Assembly: GCA_009937525.1 (NCBI GenBank)
Contig: JAACFE010000006.1
Span: 1 to 64,000 of the forward strand
Reading direction: 5' to 3'
DNA length: 64,000 nucleotides
From: Gammaproteobacteria bacterium
Lineage (GTDB): Bacteria > Pseudomonadota > Gammaproteobacteria > Steroidobacterales > Woeseiaceae
In this document: positions 17,708 to 29,926 of the stretch, in pieces
Layout: every line of letters begins with the position of its first letter
Position numbering within the stretch: the first letter of the stretch is position 1
The notes under the pieces: generated by a model
Databases searched by the model: none
Seen by the model: the letters and a program-made list of their open reading frames with translations, nothing else
What the model was told of the DNA's origin: nothing
Translations under genes and position numbers: made by a program

Positions 17708-18520
17708 TCATGGTTTCTTTGCCTGAATCGTGTAGCTAAAGACAGTCCCGGCGACCTCTCTGGCCCGCTCGATGCCAAGTTCCGCGATCGCCGCGCTGAC
17801 GACCGGATCATCCGCGGCAAAGTCGAATATCTCTCCAGCCGGCCGCCGCTGCAGTTCGATGTCCACGAAGCCGGCATCGCGGATATGCCCCACGTAGACC
17901 TCCTCCGTTTCCGCACCGGCGACGCATCCGATCAACGCAGAGACGCTTTGCGCGATCTCGGGTGGCAATGGCTTCGTAAGCAGGATGTCGCTGATCGCCA
18001 ACCGGCCACCTGGCTTCAATACACGAAACACTTCGCGAAACACCGTCGCTTTGTCCGGGCTCAAGTTGATGACGCAGTTGGAAATGACGACGTCCGCCGA
18101 CTCTGCGGCGACGGGCAGCGCCTCGATCAACCCCTCACGGAACTCGACCGTCTGCGCGTAGCCGGCATTTACGGCGTTGGTGCGTGCGCGCGCCAGCATC
18201 TCGGGCGTCATGTCGACACCGATGAAACGCCCGTCGCCGCCGAGCTTCTCCGCGGCGAGCAATGCGTCGAAGCCGGCGCCCGACCCGAGATCAACGACAA
18301 TTTCACCCGGCTTCAGATTCGCGATTGCCGTGGGGTTGCCGCAACCGAGGCCGAGATTCCCTGTAGCTGCAGGTCCGGCAATATCCGCGTCGGAATACCC
18401 GATCTGCTTCGCAATATCGATTTCGACGCCGCGGCCAGTCGGTCCGCAACAGCTCGTCTTTTCCTTCGCAACGCGTGCGTAACCCTGGCGCACGGCCGCA
18501 TGTGTTTGTGTTTCTTTCAT
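17708..18520 (-). CDS. arsM: Arsenite S-adenosylmethionine methyltransferase
   Basis: The 270-residue protein methylates As(III) using S-adenosylmethionine, a cytoplasmic detoxification step giving methylated and volatile arsenicals. It has the SAM site VVDLGSGAGFD (about 75-85), GVDMTPEML, and the family's As-binding cysteines: Cys24/25 (SCCGP), Cys60 (LGLGCGNP), Cys149 (VISNCVINLSPDK) and Cys199 (LIGCVAGAE). Length and motifs match bacterial ArsM. The ATG has an AAGGAG RBS 7 bp upstream. It is the first gene of a two-gene operon with the Cys-rich MarR regulator. Confidence 0.95.
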   Translation of the reverse strand: MKETQTHAAVRQGYARVAKEKTSCCGPTGRGVEIDIAKQIGYSDADIAGPAATGNLGLGCGNPTAIANLKPGEIVVDLGSGAGFDALLAAEKLGGDGRFIGVDMTPEMLARARTNAVNAGYAQTVEFREGLIEALPVAAESADVVISNCVINLSPDKATVFREVFRVLKPGGRLAISDILLTKPLPPEIAQSVSALIGCVAGAETEEVYVGHIRDAGFVDIELQRRPAGEIFDFAADDPVVSAAIAELGIERAREVAGTVFSYTIQAKKP

Positions 18521-18527
18521 GGCACAG

Positions 18528-18581
18528 CTCCTTAGTTGAGCTACTCAACTATATAATTGAGCCATGCAACTAGTTTGTCAA
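18528..18581 (-). promoter_or_regulatory. arsM promoter with overlapping palindromic operator
   Basis: Reading the minus strand, a perfect -35 TTGACA (18576-18581) is followed after 17 bp by AATTAT (18553-18558; TATATA overlaps it). Downstream are AGTTGAG-N3-CTCAACT (18534-18550, perfect 7-bp arms) and a third half-site at 18557-18561 facing it across the -10. The RBS AAGGAG is at 18528-18533. A repressor bound here would cover the -10 and start site. Binding by the adjacent MarR protein is inferred. Confidence 0.75.
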
Positions 18582-18699
18582 GTATTTTTTGAAAATCAGG
18601 GGGCTCCATCGCGGTGTCGTCGTACACTGCGCAGGGGGCTTGCCCGCGGGTCGAGTCTGACCGCAATTCAACAGCTACGGTAAGGGACGCGTCTGCAAG

Positions 18700-20040
18700 G
18701 TGTCAGGCCGCACGAACAGCAAATTTCGCTCCACGACCGTGATCGCGGTCGTGATCGCGAACATGGTCGGGACCGGGGTATTTACGAGCCTCGGTTTCCA
18801 GCTGCTGGAGATCCACTCCGGATTCGCGTTGCTGGCGCTATGGGTCGTCGGCGGCATAGCTGCCCTGTGCGGGGCGATGACCTACGCTGAACTCGGCGCT
18901 GCCCTGCCGCGCTCGGGCGGCGAATACAATTTTCTTGCCCGTATATTTCACCCGGCGGCGGGCTTCGTCTCCGGTTGGGTCTCCGCCACCATCGGTTTCG
19001 CCGGGCCGTGCGCGCTGGCCGCTATGACCTTCGCTGCCTACGCGACGTCGGTATTCGACGTTGGCGGCCTACAGTGGGTGCGCCCGGCGCTTGCTGCCGG
19101 ACTGGTTATCGTACTGGGTCTGGCACACGCCTCGAATCACCGCACCAGCGGCGGGACCCAGGTCGTTTTCACTGTACTCAAGGTTGTGGTCATCGTCGTC
19201 TTCTGCATGACTGCATTGCTTTTTGCCGGCGAACCACAGCCGATCAGCTTTCTGCCGGCCGCCGGCGATGCCGGGGAGCTGTTCAGCGCCGAGTTCGCCG
19301 TGGCCCTGATCTACGTGAGCTATGCCTACACGGGGTGGAACGCCGCGACCTATCTCGGCAGCGAGCTCGAGGATCCGCAGCGCTCGCTGCCGATTATCCT
19401 GTTCAGCGGTACGCTGGTCGTAATGTTGCTATACGTCGCTCTGAACTATGTCTTCCTGAGCGTCGCGCCAGTGGACGCGATGCGTGGCGAGGTGGAGGTC
19501 GGTTACATCGCTGCCCGCTCGGCTTTCGGTGAGATGGGAGGCAGGCTGACCGGACTGATCCTGGCTGCGCTGCTCATCTCCACGGTGAGCGCGATGACGC
19601 TCGCCGGCCCGAGGGTATTGCAGGTGGTCGGCGAGGACTTCCATGCGCTGCGCTTCTTTGCGCGCACCAACCGCGATGGCATCCCGACGGCCGCAATTTA
19701 CTCTCAGACGGCCCTGTCGGTCATCTTCATCCTGACCGCGAGCTTCGAATCCATCCTGGTATTCGCCGGCTTCACGCTCGCGCTGAACAGTTTCGTCACC
19801 GTGTTCAGCGTGTTCGTCCTGCGCTGGCGACAGCCGCAGCTGCCGCGACCCTACCGGACTTTCGCTTATCCGTTAACGCCGCTCGTGTACCTGGCACTCA
19901 CTGGCTGGACGCTGACGTTCGTGCTCGTCAACAAGCCGGTGGAGGGCCTGTTCGGGCTGGGCGTCATTGCCTCGGGCCTGGTCTTCTATTTCGTATCCGC
20001 ACGCGCCAGTCGTGCGTCGGCTCTGGCAGGTGAGGCTTGA
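18700..20040 (+). CDS. Amino acid permease, APC family
   Basis: The 446-residue protein has about twelve hydrophobic helices and the APC signature in the first helices (VIANMVGTGVFTSLG; ALCGAMTYAELGAALPRSGGEYNFL). The broken helix 1 with GTG is the substrate-binding element of LeuT-fold transporters. It most resembles LAT/serine-threonine-type exchangers; the substrate cannot be assigned. The start is GTG 18700, with MSGRTNSKFRSTTVIAVVIA leading directly into helix 1. It is transcribed away from arsM and appears monocistronic. Confidence 0.88.
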   Translation: MSGRTNSKFRSTTVIAVVIANMVGTGVFTSLGFQLLEIHSGFALLALWVVGGIAALCGAMTYAELGAALPRSGGEYNFLARIFHPAAGFVSGWVSATIGFAGPCALAAMTFAAYATSVFDVGGLQWVRPALAAGLVIVLGLAHASNHRTSGGTQVVFTVLKVVVIVVFCMTALLFAGEPQPISFLPAAGDAGELFSAEFAVALIYVSYAYTGWNAATYLGSELEDPQRSLPIILFSGTLVVMLLYVALNYVFLSVAPVDAMRGEVEVGYIAARSAFGEMGGRLTGLILAALLISTVSAMTLAGPRVLQVVGEDFHALRFFARTNRDGIPTAAIYSQTALSVIFILTASFESILVFAGFTLALNSFVTVFSVFVLRWRQPQLPRPYRTFAYPLTPLVYLALTGWTLTFVLVNKPVEGLFGLGVIASGLVFYFVSARASRASALAGEA

Positions 20041-20077
20041 GCGGGTGAGTGCTTATCGGACCGGGGTCCGATCCGAT

Positions 20078-20104
20078 AAAAAAAGGGGCCGCGATTGCGG
20101 CCCC
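20078..20104 (-). terminator. Intrinsic terminator of the nirS operon
   Basis: Read on the minus strand, an 8-bp perfect stem GGGGCCGC/GCGGCCCC with loop AATC (20085-20104) is followed directly by seven T residues (20078-20084). It lies 23 bp after the nirS stop at 20127. Confidence 0.9.
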
Positions 20105-20126
20105 ATCGTCCCCCAAAGCCCGCCTG

Positions 20127-24522
<4,396 letters not shown>

Positions 24523-24581
24523 CACTTTGCACCTTCGCCGGCGACGAACCTGGTCGCCGGGTGTTCTCGGAACTTGCGAAC

Positions 24582-24623
24582 ATGCTAGGTTCTGGCGCCG
24601 CGATCGGCCTTGATTCAGATCAA
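24582..24623 (-). promoter_or_regulatory. FNR/Dnr box and promoter for TonB receptor-nirS operon
   Basis: TTGAT-tcag-ATCAA at 24610-24623 is a perfect FNR/Dnr consensus palindrome. On the minus strand TAGCAT (24582-24587) lies with its centre 32 bp downstream of the box centre, the spacing of a class II FNR-type promoter (box at about -41.5). The box also lies about 98 bp ahead of the divergent regulator gene, so it may serve both. Confidence 0.85.
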
Positions 24624-24714
24624 GGACGCCGCCGGAGCGGCAACTAAACTCCGCAGTGAACACGGATCGCAGGTGACGGCACAGCCCGTCGAGGAAATAG
24701 TGGGATAGCGCGCG

Positions 24715-25446
24715 ATGAGCACGATCAACGAGTTATCCGGGGTGCTAGACTCGGTACCCATGGACGATTGTTCCGCACTGCACGAATCGCTGCGAAACCA
24801 CTACCTGTTCGCCGGCCTCGTTGCGGCTGACTTCGAGCAGCTCGCGCGGCACATTGCGGCCATGTCGCTCGAGAAGGGAGGAGTCCTGTTTCATCGCGGC
24901 GATGCAGCCGAGTACTTCTATTTCATCGACACCGGGCTGATCGAACTGAGCCTGATTGCGCCGACCGGCGACAAGAAGACACTTGAAGTCGTCGGGCCGG
25001 GCCGCACGTTCGGCGAGGCCGTGGCGTTCATGCGGAGCCACAAGTATCCAGTAAGCGCCGAGGCGCTCCAGGACTCCAGGCTATGCCGGATTCCGAACAA
25101 CACCTACGTCGAGCTGATCCGGTCGAATTCCGATGCCTCGATGCGCCTGCTCGCGGATATTTCGAGGCACCTCCATGATCTCGTCAGGGAGATCGGACAC
25201 CTGACGATCCAGAATGCACGAACGCGCCTGACGAGCTACATGATGGACCACCTTGTCGAACCGCCCGTGGACGATCAGGCAACGGCCCGCCTGGACCTTC
25301 CCCGGCATGTCATCGCGTCGCGCCTGTCCATCCAGCCGGAGACCCTGTCGCGCCTGCTGCGAAACCTGACGGATGAAGGAATCGTGTCCGTCGACGACCG
25401 GGTGGTATTCATACACAGCGTCTCGCGCCTGCGGCCCTACGACTGA
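24715..25446 (+). CDS. Crp/Fnr-family regulator, Dnr/NnrR-like
   Basis: The 243-residue protein has a cyclic-nucleotide-fold sensor domain (about 30-145: EKGGVLFHRGDAAEYFYFIDTG, GPGRTFGEAVAF), a long dimer helix and a C-terminal HTH (LPRHVIASRLSIQPETLSRLLRNL). The recognition helix contains E-x-x-S-R, the FNR-class residues that read TTGAT. It lacks the four-cysteine N-terminal cluster that binds 4Fe-4S in FNR, so it belongs with Dnr/NnrR/DNR-type NO-responsive regulators, which bind heme; that sensing mode is inferred. Two perfect TTGAT-N4-ATCAA boxes flank the gene, upstream of the nirS and norSY operons. Start ATG 24715; ATG 24760 is possible. Confidence 0.88.
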   Translation: MSTINELSGVLDSVPMDDCSALHESLRNHYLFAGLVAADFEQLARHIAAMSLEKGGVLFHRGDAAEYFYFIDTGLIELSLIAPTGDKKTLEVVGPGRTFGEAVAFMRSHKYPVSAEALQDSRLCRIPNNTYVELIRSNSDASMRLLADISRHLHDLVREIGHLTIQNARTRLTSYMMDHLVEPPVDDQATARLDLPRHVIASRLSIQPETLSRLLRNLTDEGIVSVDDRVVFIHSVSRLRPYD

Positions 25447-25473
25447 TCGGTCTACGCCGGGCCCGGTACCGCC

Positions 25474-25515
25474 TTGATGTAGATCAAGGCAATTTCCTTC
25501 ACCCCTCCACATCAT
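25474..25515 (+). promoter_or_regulatory. FNR/Dnr box and promoter for the norSY operon
   Basis: TTGAT-gtag-ATCAA at 25474-25487 is a second perfect palindrome. A CATCAT -10-like hexamer at 25510-25515 is centred 32 bp downstream, again class II spacing. The first gene of the operon starts at 25559. The -10 is poor, consistent with activator dependence. Confidence 0.82.
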
Positions 25516-25558
25516 CAGAAGAGCCGTCGGCGGACGTGCCGCTACAGGTGGTCGAGCT

Positions 25559-25744
25559 ATGAGTGCCGTCTATTTCACGATTGTCGCGATCATTCTGTAT
25601 TTCGCCGCTGACTGGCTGCTGGAGCGGGTGGAAATCGCAGCGGGACGGAGGCTGGAGCATCGATCGCTCATCTTCTTCGTCATCCTGCTAGCACTGGCGG
25701 TGTCGAGCTTCTCCCTCATCCAGTACTACACGGGCGGTGCCTGA
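25559..25744 (+). CDS. Small two-helix membrane protein of the NO reductase operon
   Basis: The 61-residue product has two predicted membrane helices (residues about 3-20 and 38-57) joined by a basic loop (LERVEIAAGRRLEHRS). ATG 25559 has AGGTGG about 8 bp upstream. It is the first gene after the FNR/Dnr box and precedes the oxidase-like subunits, so it is probably an accessory subunit or assembly factor. I do not recognise a family. Confidence 0.7.
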   Translation: MSAVYFTIVAIILYFAADWLLERVEIAAGRRLEHRSLIFFVILLALAVSSFSLIQYYTGGA

Positions 25745-25824
25745 GCGTGAACGCACGGCCGAAACGGTGACAGCAAGGTCGGCAAGCGCACTGCAACCGG
25801 CCGATTATGTGGGGAGGTATCACC

Positions 25825-26001
25825 ATGGCGGACAACGACTATCCCGGCGGCACAGCGTCGACGGAAAACGAACCAATACCGCTCATGCAGCGCGTACTGG
25901 ATAACCCGTTCTTACTGCTGTTCCTCGGCGTCGCCATACCGGCGGTTTTCTACATCATCTGGGGCATCATCGAGATCACCCAGATTCCGATCGCGGACTA
26001 A
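25825..26001 (+). CDS. Small one-helix membrane subunit
   Basis: The 58-residue product has a hydrophilic N-terminus (MADNDYPGG, TENEPIPL) and one membrane helix (about residues 30-50, LLLFLGVAIPAVFYIIWGII). ATG 25825 is preceded by GGGAGG with ideal spacing, so the in-frame upstream start at 25807 is unlikely. Its size and place just before the CuA subunit recall the single-helix subunit IIa of ba3-type oxidases. That assignment is by analogy only. Confidence 0.7.
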   Translation: MADNDYPGGTASTENEPIPLMQRVLDNPFLLLFLGVAIPAVFYIIWGIIEITQIPIAD

Positions 26002-26015
26002 CGGGGCGAAGAACC

Positions 26016-26549
26016 ATGGCAATCACACCACCTCCACAACGAATCTGGTGGAAAGAGCCGATCGCCAAGGTCGAGCTTTCCTGGATCATCATCGCCTTCG
26101 TCTGGGGCCTCGTCATGTTCTTCATGATGATCTACTGGCACGGGGCTGGCGAACAGAACCTCTCGAACGAAGCGTACAAGATTACGCCGGAAAGATTCGC
26201 CGAGAAATCGCAGGCGATGATCGACGAGTACACCGTAAGAGAGGAAAACTATTTTCCCGTTGTGCATCCGCCTGCCGGCAGCGACGTGTACCTGATCGCA
26301 CGTCTGTGGCAATGGTGGCCGATCCTCGAGCTCAAAAAAGGCGAGACGTACCGCCTGCACCTGTCATCGCTTGACTGGATGCACGGCTTCTCCCTGCAGC
26401 CCGTCAATATCAACGTGCAGGTTCACCCGGGCTACGAGATGGTCGTCACGATAAAACCGGACCAGGCGGGCGAGTTCGGCATCGTCTGTAATGAGTATTG
26501 CGGGCTCGGCCATCACTTGATGGTCGGCAAGATCTACGTCGTCGAGTAG
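26016..26549 (+). CDS. norS: CuA-containing subunit II of heme-copper NO reductase (NorS-like)
   Basis: The 177-residue protein has one membrane anchor (about residues 22-42) and a periplasmic cupredoxin domain. All CuA ligands are present: His123 (DWMHGFS), Cys158, the Glu160 backbone position, Cys162, His166 and Met169 in CNEYCGLGHHLM. Single-anchor, short subunits II occur in ba3-type enzymes and in NorS. It passes electrons from a cytochrome or cupredoxin to subunit I, encoded 12 bp downstream. Assignment as NorS rather than oxidase subunit II depends on the missing tyrosine in subunit I. Confidence 0.85.
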   Translation: MAITPPPQRIWWKEPIAKVELSWIIIAFVWGLVMFFMMIYWHGAGEQNLSNEAYKITPERFAEKSQAMIDEYTVREENYFPVVHPPAGSDVYLIARLWQWWPILELKKGETYRLHLSSLDWMHGFSLQPVNINVQVHPGYEMVVTIKPDQAGEFGIVCNEYCGLGHHLMVGKIYVVE

Positions 26550-26561
26550 GGGGTTGGAATC

Positions 26562-28256
26562 ATGGCAAAAACAACGCAATTTCGTACCTGCCCGACGACC
26601 GGACTGAAAGTCGACCTGGCCGCCGAGAAGCTCATCAAGGCGAACGCCGTCGTCGCCGTGGTGTTCCTGGCAATCGGCGGCCTCTTCGGGCTGCTTGTTG
26701 CACTGACACGCTGGCCGGCGGTGCACTTTCTGCCGGCCGACTGGTTCTACCTGGCGCTGACCGCGCATGGCTTCGACGTACTCCTCGTCTGGATTATCTT
26801 CTTCGAGATGGCCGTGCTGTACTTCGCCTCGTCCGTGCTGCTGGGCTGCCGCCTCGCCACACCGCGCTGGGCGTGGGCCGGTTTCGCGCTCATGCTGATC
26901 GGCGCAGTGGTGACGAATATCGTCGTACTTCAGGGTCAGTCGAGCGTGATGTTTACCTCCTACGTGCCGATGAAAGCCGAACCCGGTTTCTATCTGGGTA
27001 TTATCCTGTTCGCGGTCGGCGCACTGATCGGCTGTTTCGTGTTCTTCGGCACGCTTGTCGTTGCCCGGCAGGAAAAAACCTACCAGGGCTCCGTTCCGCT
27101 CGTGACATTTGGTGCCATCACGGCCGCGATCATCGCGGTGTTCACGATTGCGTCCGGTGCAATCATTCTCATTCCGACCCTGCTCTGGTCCGTCGGCCTG
27201 GTCAGTCACATAGATCCACTGGTGTACAAGACGATCTGGTGGGCCATGGGTCACTCGTCGCAGCAGATAAACGTATCGGCACACGTCGCCGTCTGGTACG
27301 CAATCGCGGCGATGGTATTGGGCGCACGGCCCATCTCCGAGAAAGTCAGCCGTATGGCATTCCTGATGTACATCCTGTTCCTGCAGCTCGCGAGCGCGCA
27401 CCATATGCTCGTGGAGCCGGGGTTCAGTTCCGAATGGAAGATCTTCAATACCAGTTACGCGATGTACCTGGCGGTTCTCGGCAGCATGATCCACGGCATG
27501 ACCGTACCGGGCTCGATCGAGGCGGCTCAGCGCGCCCGCGGGCTGACGAAGGGCCTGTTCGAGTGGCTGCGCAAAGCACCCTGGGGAAACCCGGCCTTCG
27601 CCGGCATGTTCATGTCACTGGTGTTTTTCGGTTTCATCGGCGGCATCTCCGGAGTCGTGATGGGCACCGAGCAGATCAACCTGATCATGCACAACACGTT
27701 GTACGTGCCGGGGCATTTCCACGGCACCGTTGTGGCCGGCACCACGTTGGCCTTCATGGCGATCACCTACCTGCTCGTGCCGCTGATATTCCGGCGCGAG
27801 CTCATGTTCCGCAAGCTCGCGCAGTGGCAGCCTTACCTTTTCGGTATCGGTGTCGCCGGGATATCGGTATTCATGATGGGCGCCGGAACACTGGGCGTAT
27901 CGCGTCGACACTGGGACATGACCTTCGCCGATGCGCAACTGCCGTTCGACTATCCGTCCGCCGCGTTCCTGATGATGGGTCTGAACGGGATCTTCGCCAT
28001 ACTGGCGTCGCTCGGCGGCATTCTCTTTATTGTCATCGTCGTCGGATCGGTGTTCTTCGGCAAGAAACTGGCTGAAGACGAGAAGCCGTCGTATCCGGAA
28101 ATGCCTCCGGCCGCTGCCGCGGTCGCCGAGCATGGAAGTGCCGGCACGCTGAAGATTCCCGGCACGGTAATGCTCGTGGGTATCTTCTTCGTGGCGTTTG
28201 TCCTGTATTACTTTGTCAACTGGAAATATCTGTCCGAAGTCTGGCCATTGAGCTAG
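26562..28256 (+). CDS. norY: Heme-copper subunit I lacking active-site Tyr; predicted NO reductase (NorY/sNOR-like)
   Basis: The 564-residue membrane protein has at least twelve hydrophobic helices. Low-spin heme ligands are His69 (LTAHGFDV) and a His of the HFH pair (385/387); the other HFH His binds the active-site heme. CuB ligands are His231 and the pair His280-His281 (SAHHMLVEPG). In oxygen reductases the first CuB His is followed four residues later by a cross-linked Tyr (HPEVY or HPIVY). Here the sequence is GHSSQQ, with Gln235 there, so O2 reduction by the usual mechanism is unlikely. Tyr loss, a CuA subunit and neighbouring ctaB/senC are the hallmarks of NorSY (sNOR) enzymes known from ammonia oxidisers. 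It should reduce NO to N2O. Assignment is by motif and context; activity is inferred. Confidence 0.82.
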   Translation: MAKTTQFRTCPTTGLKVDLAAEKLIKANAVVAVVFLAIGGLFGLLVALTRWPAVHFLPADWFYLALTAHGFDVLLVWIIFFEMAVLYFASSVLLGCRLATPRWAWAGFALMLIGAVVTNIVVLQGQSSVMFTSYVPMKAEPGFYLGIILFAVGALIGCFVFFGTLVVARQEKTYQGSVPLVTFGAITAAIIAVFTIASGAIILIPTLLWSVGLVSHIDPLVYKTIWWAMGHSSQQINVSAHVAVWYAIAAMVLGARPISEKVSRMAFLMYILFLQLASAHHMLVEPGFSSEWKIFNTSYAMYLAVLGSMIHGMTVPGSIEAAQRARGLTKGLFEWLRKAPWGNPAFAGMFMSLVFFGFIGGISGVVMGTEQINLIMHNTLYVPGHFHGTVVAGTTLAFMAITYLLVPLIFRRELMFRKLAQWQPYLFGIGVAGISVFMMGAGTLGVSRRHWDMTFADAQLPFDYPSAAFLMMGLNGIFAILASLGGILFIVIVVGSVFFGKKLAEDEKPSYPEMPPAAAAVAEHGSAGTLKIPGTVMLVGIFFVAFVLYYFVNWKYLSEVWPLS

Positions 28257-28276
28257 GTAGCCTGCGTTATGACTTT

Positions 28277-29146
28277 ATGAGCGTTGCGACACTCAAACTG
28301 ATCTACCACACGGCCAAAGTGCGGTTGGGTTTCCTGATCACGGTCTGTGCCGTGACCGGCATCGTTGTCATACCCGGGCACGGGCTCGCACCCTGGCAGG
28401 TATTCGTGCTCGGCCTGGCAACCCTGATCGCATCGTCGGCCGCGGGGGCATTCAACCAGCTGTACGAACGCGATCTCGATGTTCGAATGAAGAGGACGCG
28501 AGCCAGGCCGTTCGTGACCGGCCGATTCGTCGCAGACCTGCGCTGGTACGGTGGTATCGCACTCGCGCTCATGCTCGCGTTGCTGGCCGCCGCCGTATCC
28601 ACGAACTGGCTGGCAGCGCTGTTCGTCTTCCTGGGTGCTTTCACCTACGGCGTCGTCTACACGGTGTGGCTCAAGCGCAGGACCTGGCTGAACATCGTCG
28701 TTGGCGGATTATCGGGCAGTTTCGCAGTCCTGGCAGGCTCGGCGGCGGCTGGTGCAACCCTGTCCCCGGTAGCACTCATTCTTGCGGCCGTGCTCTTCCT
28801 TTGGACGCCACCCCATTTCTGGGCGCTCGCCTTTGCCTGCAGGGACGACTATCGCGCCGCAGGTGTGCCGATGCTACCGGTAATCGTCGGCGACGCGACC
28901 TCGACCCTGACGATACTCGCACACGCGGTTGCACTATCCGCACTTGCGTTGCTGCCATTGTGGTACGGAATGGGGTGGATCTACGGCGCCGGCGCCGTCG
29001 TCGGCGGCAGCTATTTCGTTTATGCCTGTGTCCGACTCGCGATGGCGCCCGGCCGCTCCAATGCGTGGCGCACATTCGCCGCGTCAATCGTGCAGCTCGG
29101 ACTCCTGATGCTGACCGCAATCCTGGATCGACTGTTCCTGGCCTGA
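28277..29146 (+). CDS. ctaB: Protoheme IX farnesyltransferase (heme O synthase)
   Basis: The 289-residue UbiA-family membrane prenyltransferase adds farnesyl to heme b to make heme O. The first Asp-rich motif is NQLYERDLDVRMKRTRARP, matching CtaB/CyoE NxxxDxxxD. A second polar region is FACRDDYRAAGVPMLPV. It has about nine hydrophobic helices. It lies 21 bp after norY and 4 bp before the SCO gene, so it is in the operon. Its presence implies that the reductase carries a heme o- or a-type cofactor. Confidence 0.93.
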   Translation: MSVATLKLIYHTAKVRLGFLITVCAVTGIVVIPGHGLAPWQVFVLGLATLIASSAAGAFNQLYERDLDVRMKRTRARPFVTGRFVADLRWYGGIALALMLALLAAAVSTNWLAALFVFLGAFTYGVVYTVWLKRRTWLNIVVGGLSGSFAVLAGSAAAGATLSPVALILAAVLFLWTPPHFWALAFACRDDYRAAGVPMLPVIVGDATSTLTILAHAVALSALALLPLWYGMGWIYGAGAVVGGSYFVYACVRLAMAPGRSNAWRTFAASIVQLGLLMLTAILDRLFLA

Positions 29147-29149
29147 CCG

Positions 29150-29926
29150 ATGATGCGCAGCCTGATCATCGCATGCCTCGTGCTCGTGGCGTTGACGGGC
29201 GCTGCCGAGGAATACGACAAGGACTCGGCACTGGCGGTTAGCCAGGCCGCCATCGGTACTCGCCTGCTGGACTATCGACTGCGGGATGTCCTCGGCCAGC
29301 CTTTCCAACTGCAGGAGCTCAGGGGACGGCCGCTTGTCGTCAGCATGATCTACACAAGCTGCCATCACATCTGCCCGATGATCACGCGTAATCTTGCCCG
29401 GAATGTCGAGGTTGCTCGCGAAGCCCTGGGCGAGGACGCTTTTTCTGTCGTCACTATCGGATTCGACTGGCAAGTCGATTCGCCCGAGCGCATGCGACAG
29501 TTCGCGACCGAGCAGGGCGCGAGCGGCGTCGAAGACTGGCATTTCCTGGCGGCCGACGCGTCCGTGATCGGCGCACTGAGCGCAAACCTCGGCTTCCTGT
29601 TCTTTCCCAGCGCCAAGGGTTTTGATCACCTCGTGCAGACCACGGTCGTTGACAGGAACGGGACCATTTACCGGCAACTGTACGGTGTCGAGCTGGACAC
29701 GCCGGCGTTCGTGGAGCCATTGAAAGAGCTGGTCTTCGACACGCCGCGCAGTGCCGGCCTGATTGATCACTGGGTCAGCACTTTCAAGTTGTTCTGCACG
29801 GTCTACGATCCCAACAGCGATCGCTATCGATTCGATTACTCGATATTCACGATGATCATGGTCGGTGTGCTTTGTCTCGGCTCGATTGCGACCTTCATCG
29901 TGCATGAGTGGCGCGGCGCGAGATGA
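29150..29926 (+). CDS. senC: SCO1/SenC copper chaperone for CuA assembly
   Basis: The 258-residue protein has a signal peptide, a thioredoxin fold with copper-binding CxxxC (TSCHHICPM) and the distal His in FDHLVQTTVVDRNG, as in SCO1/SenC/PrrC proteins that insert copper into CuA. Unusually, it also has a C-terminal membrane helix (MIMVGVLCLGSIATFIV). It sits just after ctaB, as in norSY-senC clusters, and its 3' end overlaps the start of the next gene. It is probably dedicated to the CuA subunit of this operon. Confidence 0.92.
   Translation: MMRSLIIACLVLVALTGAAEEYDKDSALAVSQAAIGTRLLDYRLRDVLGQPFQLQELRGRPLVVSMIYTSCHHICPMITRNLARNVEVAREALGEDAFSVVTIGFDWQVDSPERMRQFATEQGASGVEDWHFLAADASVIGALSANLGFLFFPSAKGFDHLVQTTVVDRNGTIYRQLYGVELDTPAFVEPLKELVFDTPRSAGLIDHWVSTFKLFCTVYDPNSDRYRFDYSIFTMIMVGVLCLGSIATFIVHEWRGAR

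Noticed and set aside
26562-28256. Reading subunit I as an ordinary aa3 or ba3 oxygen reductase
   Set aside because: The tyrosine four residues after the first CuB His is missing (GHSSQQ) and the operon carries an FNR/Dnr box next to nirS, so an NO reductase fits better.
29625-29645. Possible third FNR box (TTTTGATCACC)
   Set aside because: Only one half-site matches, and it lies inside the SCO gene.
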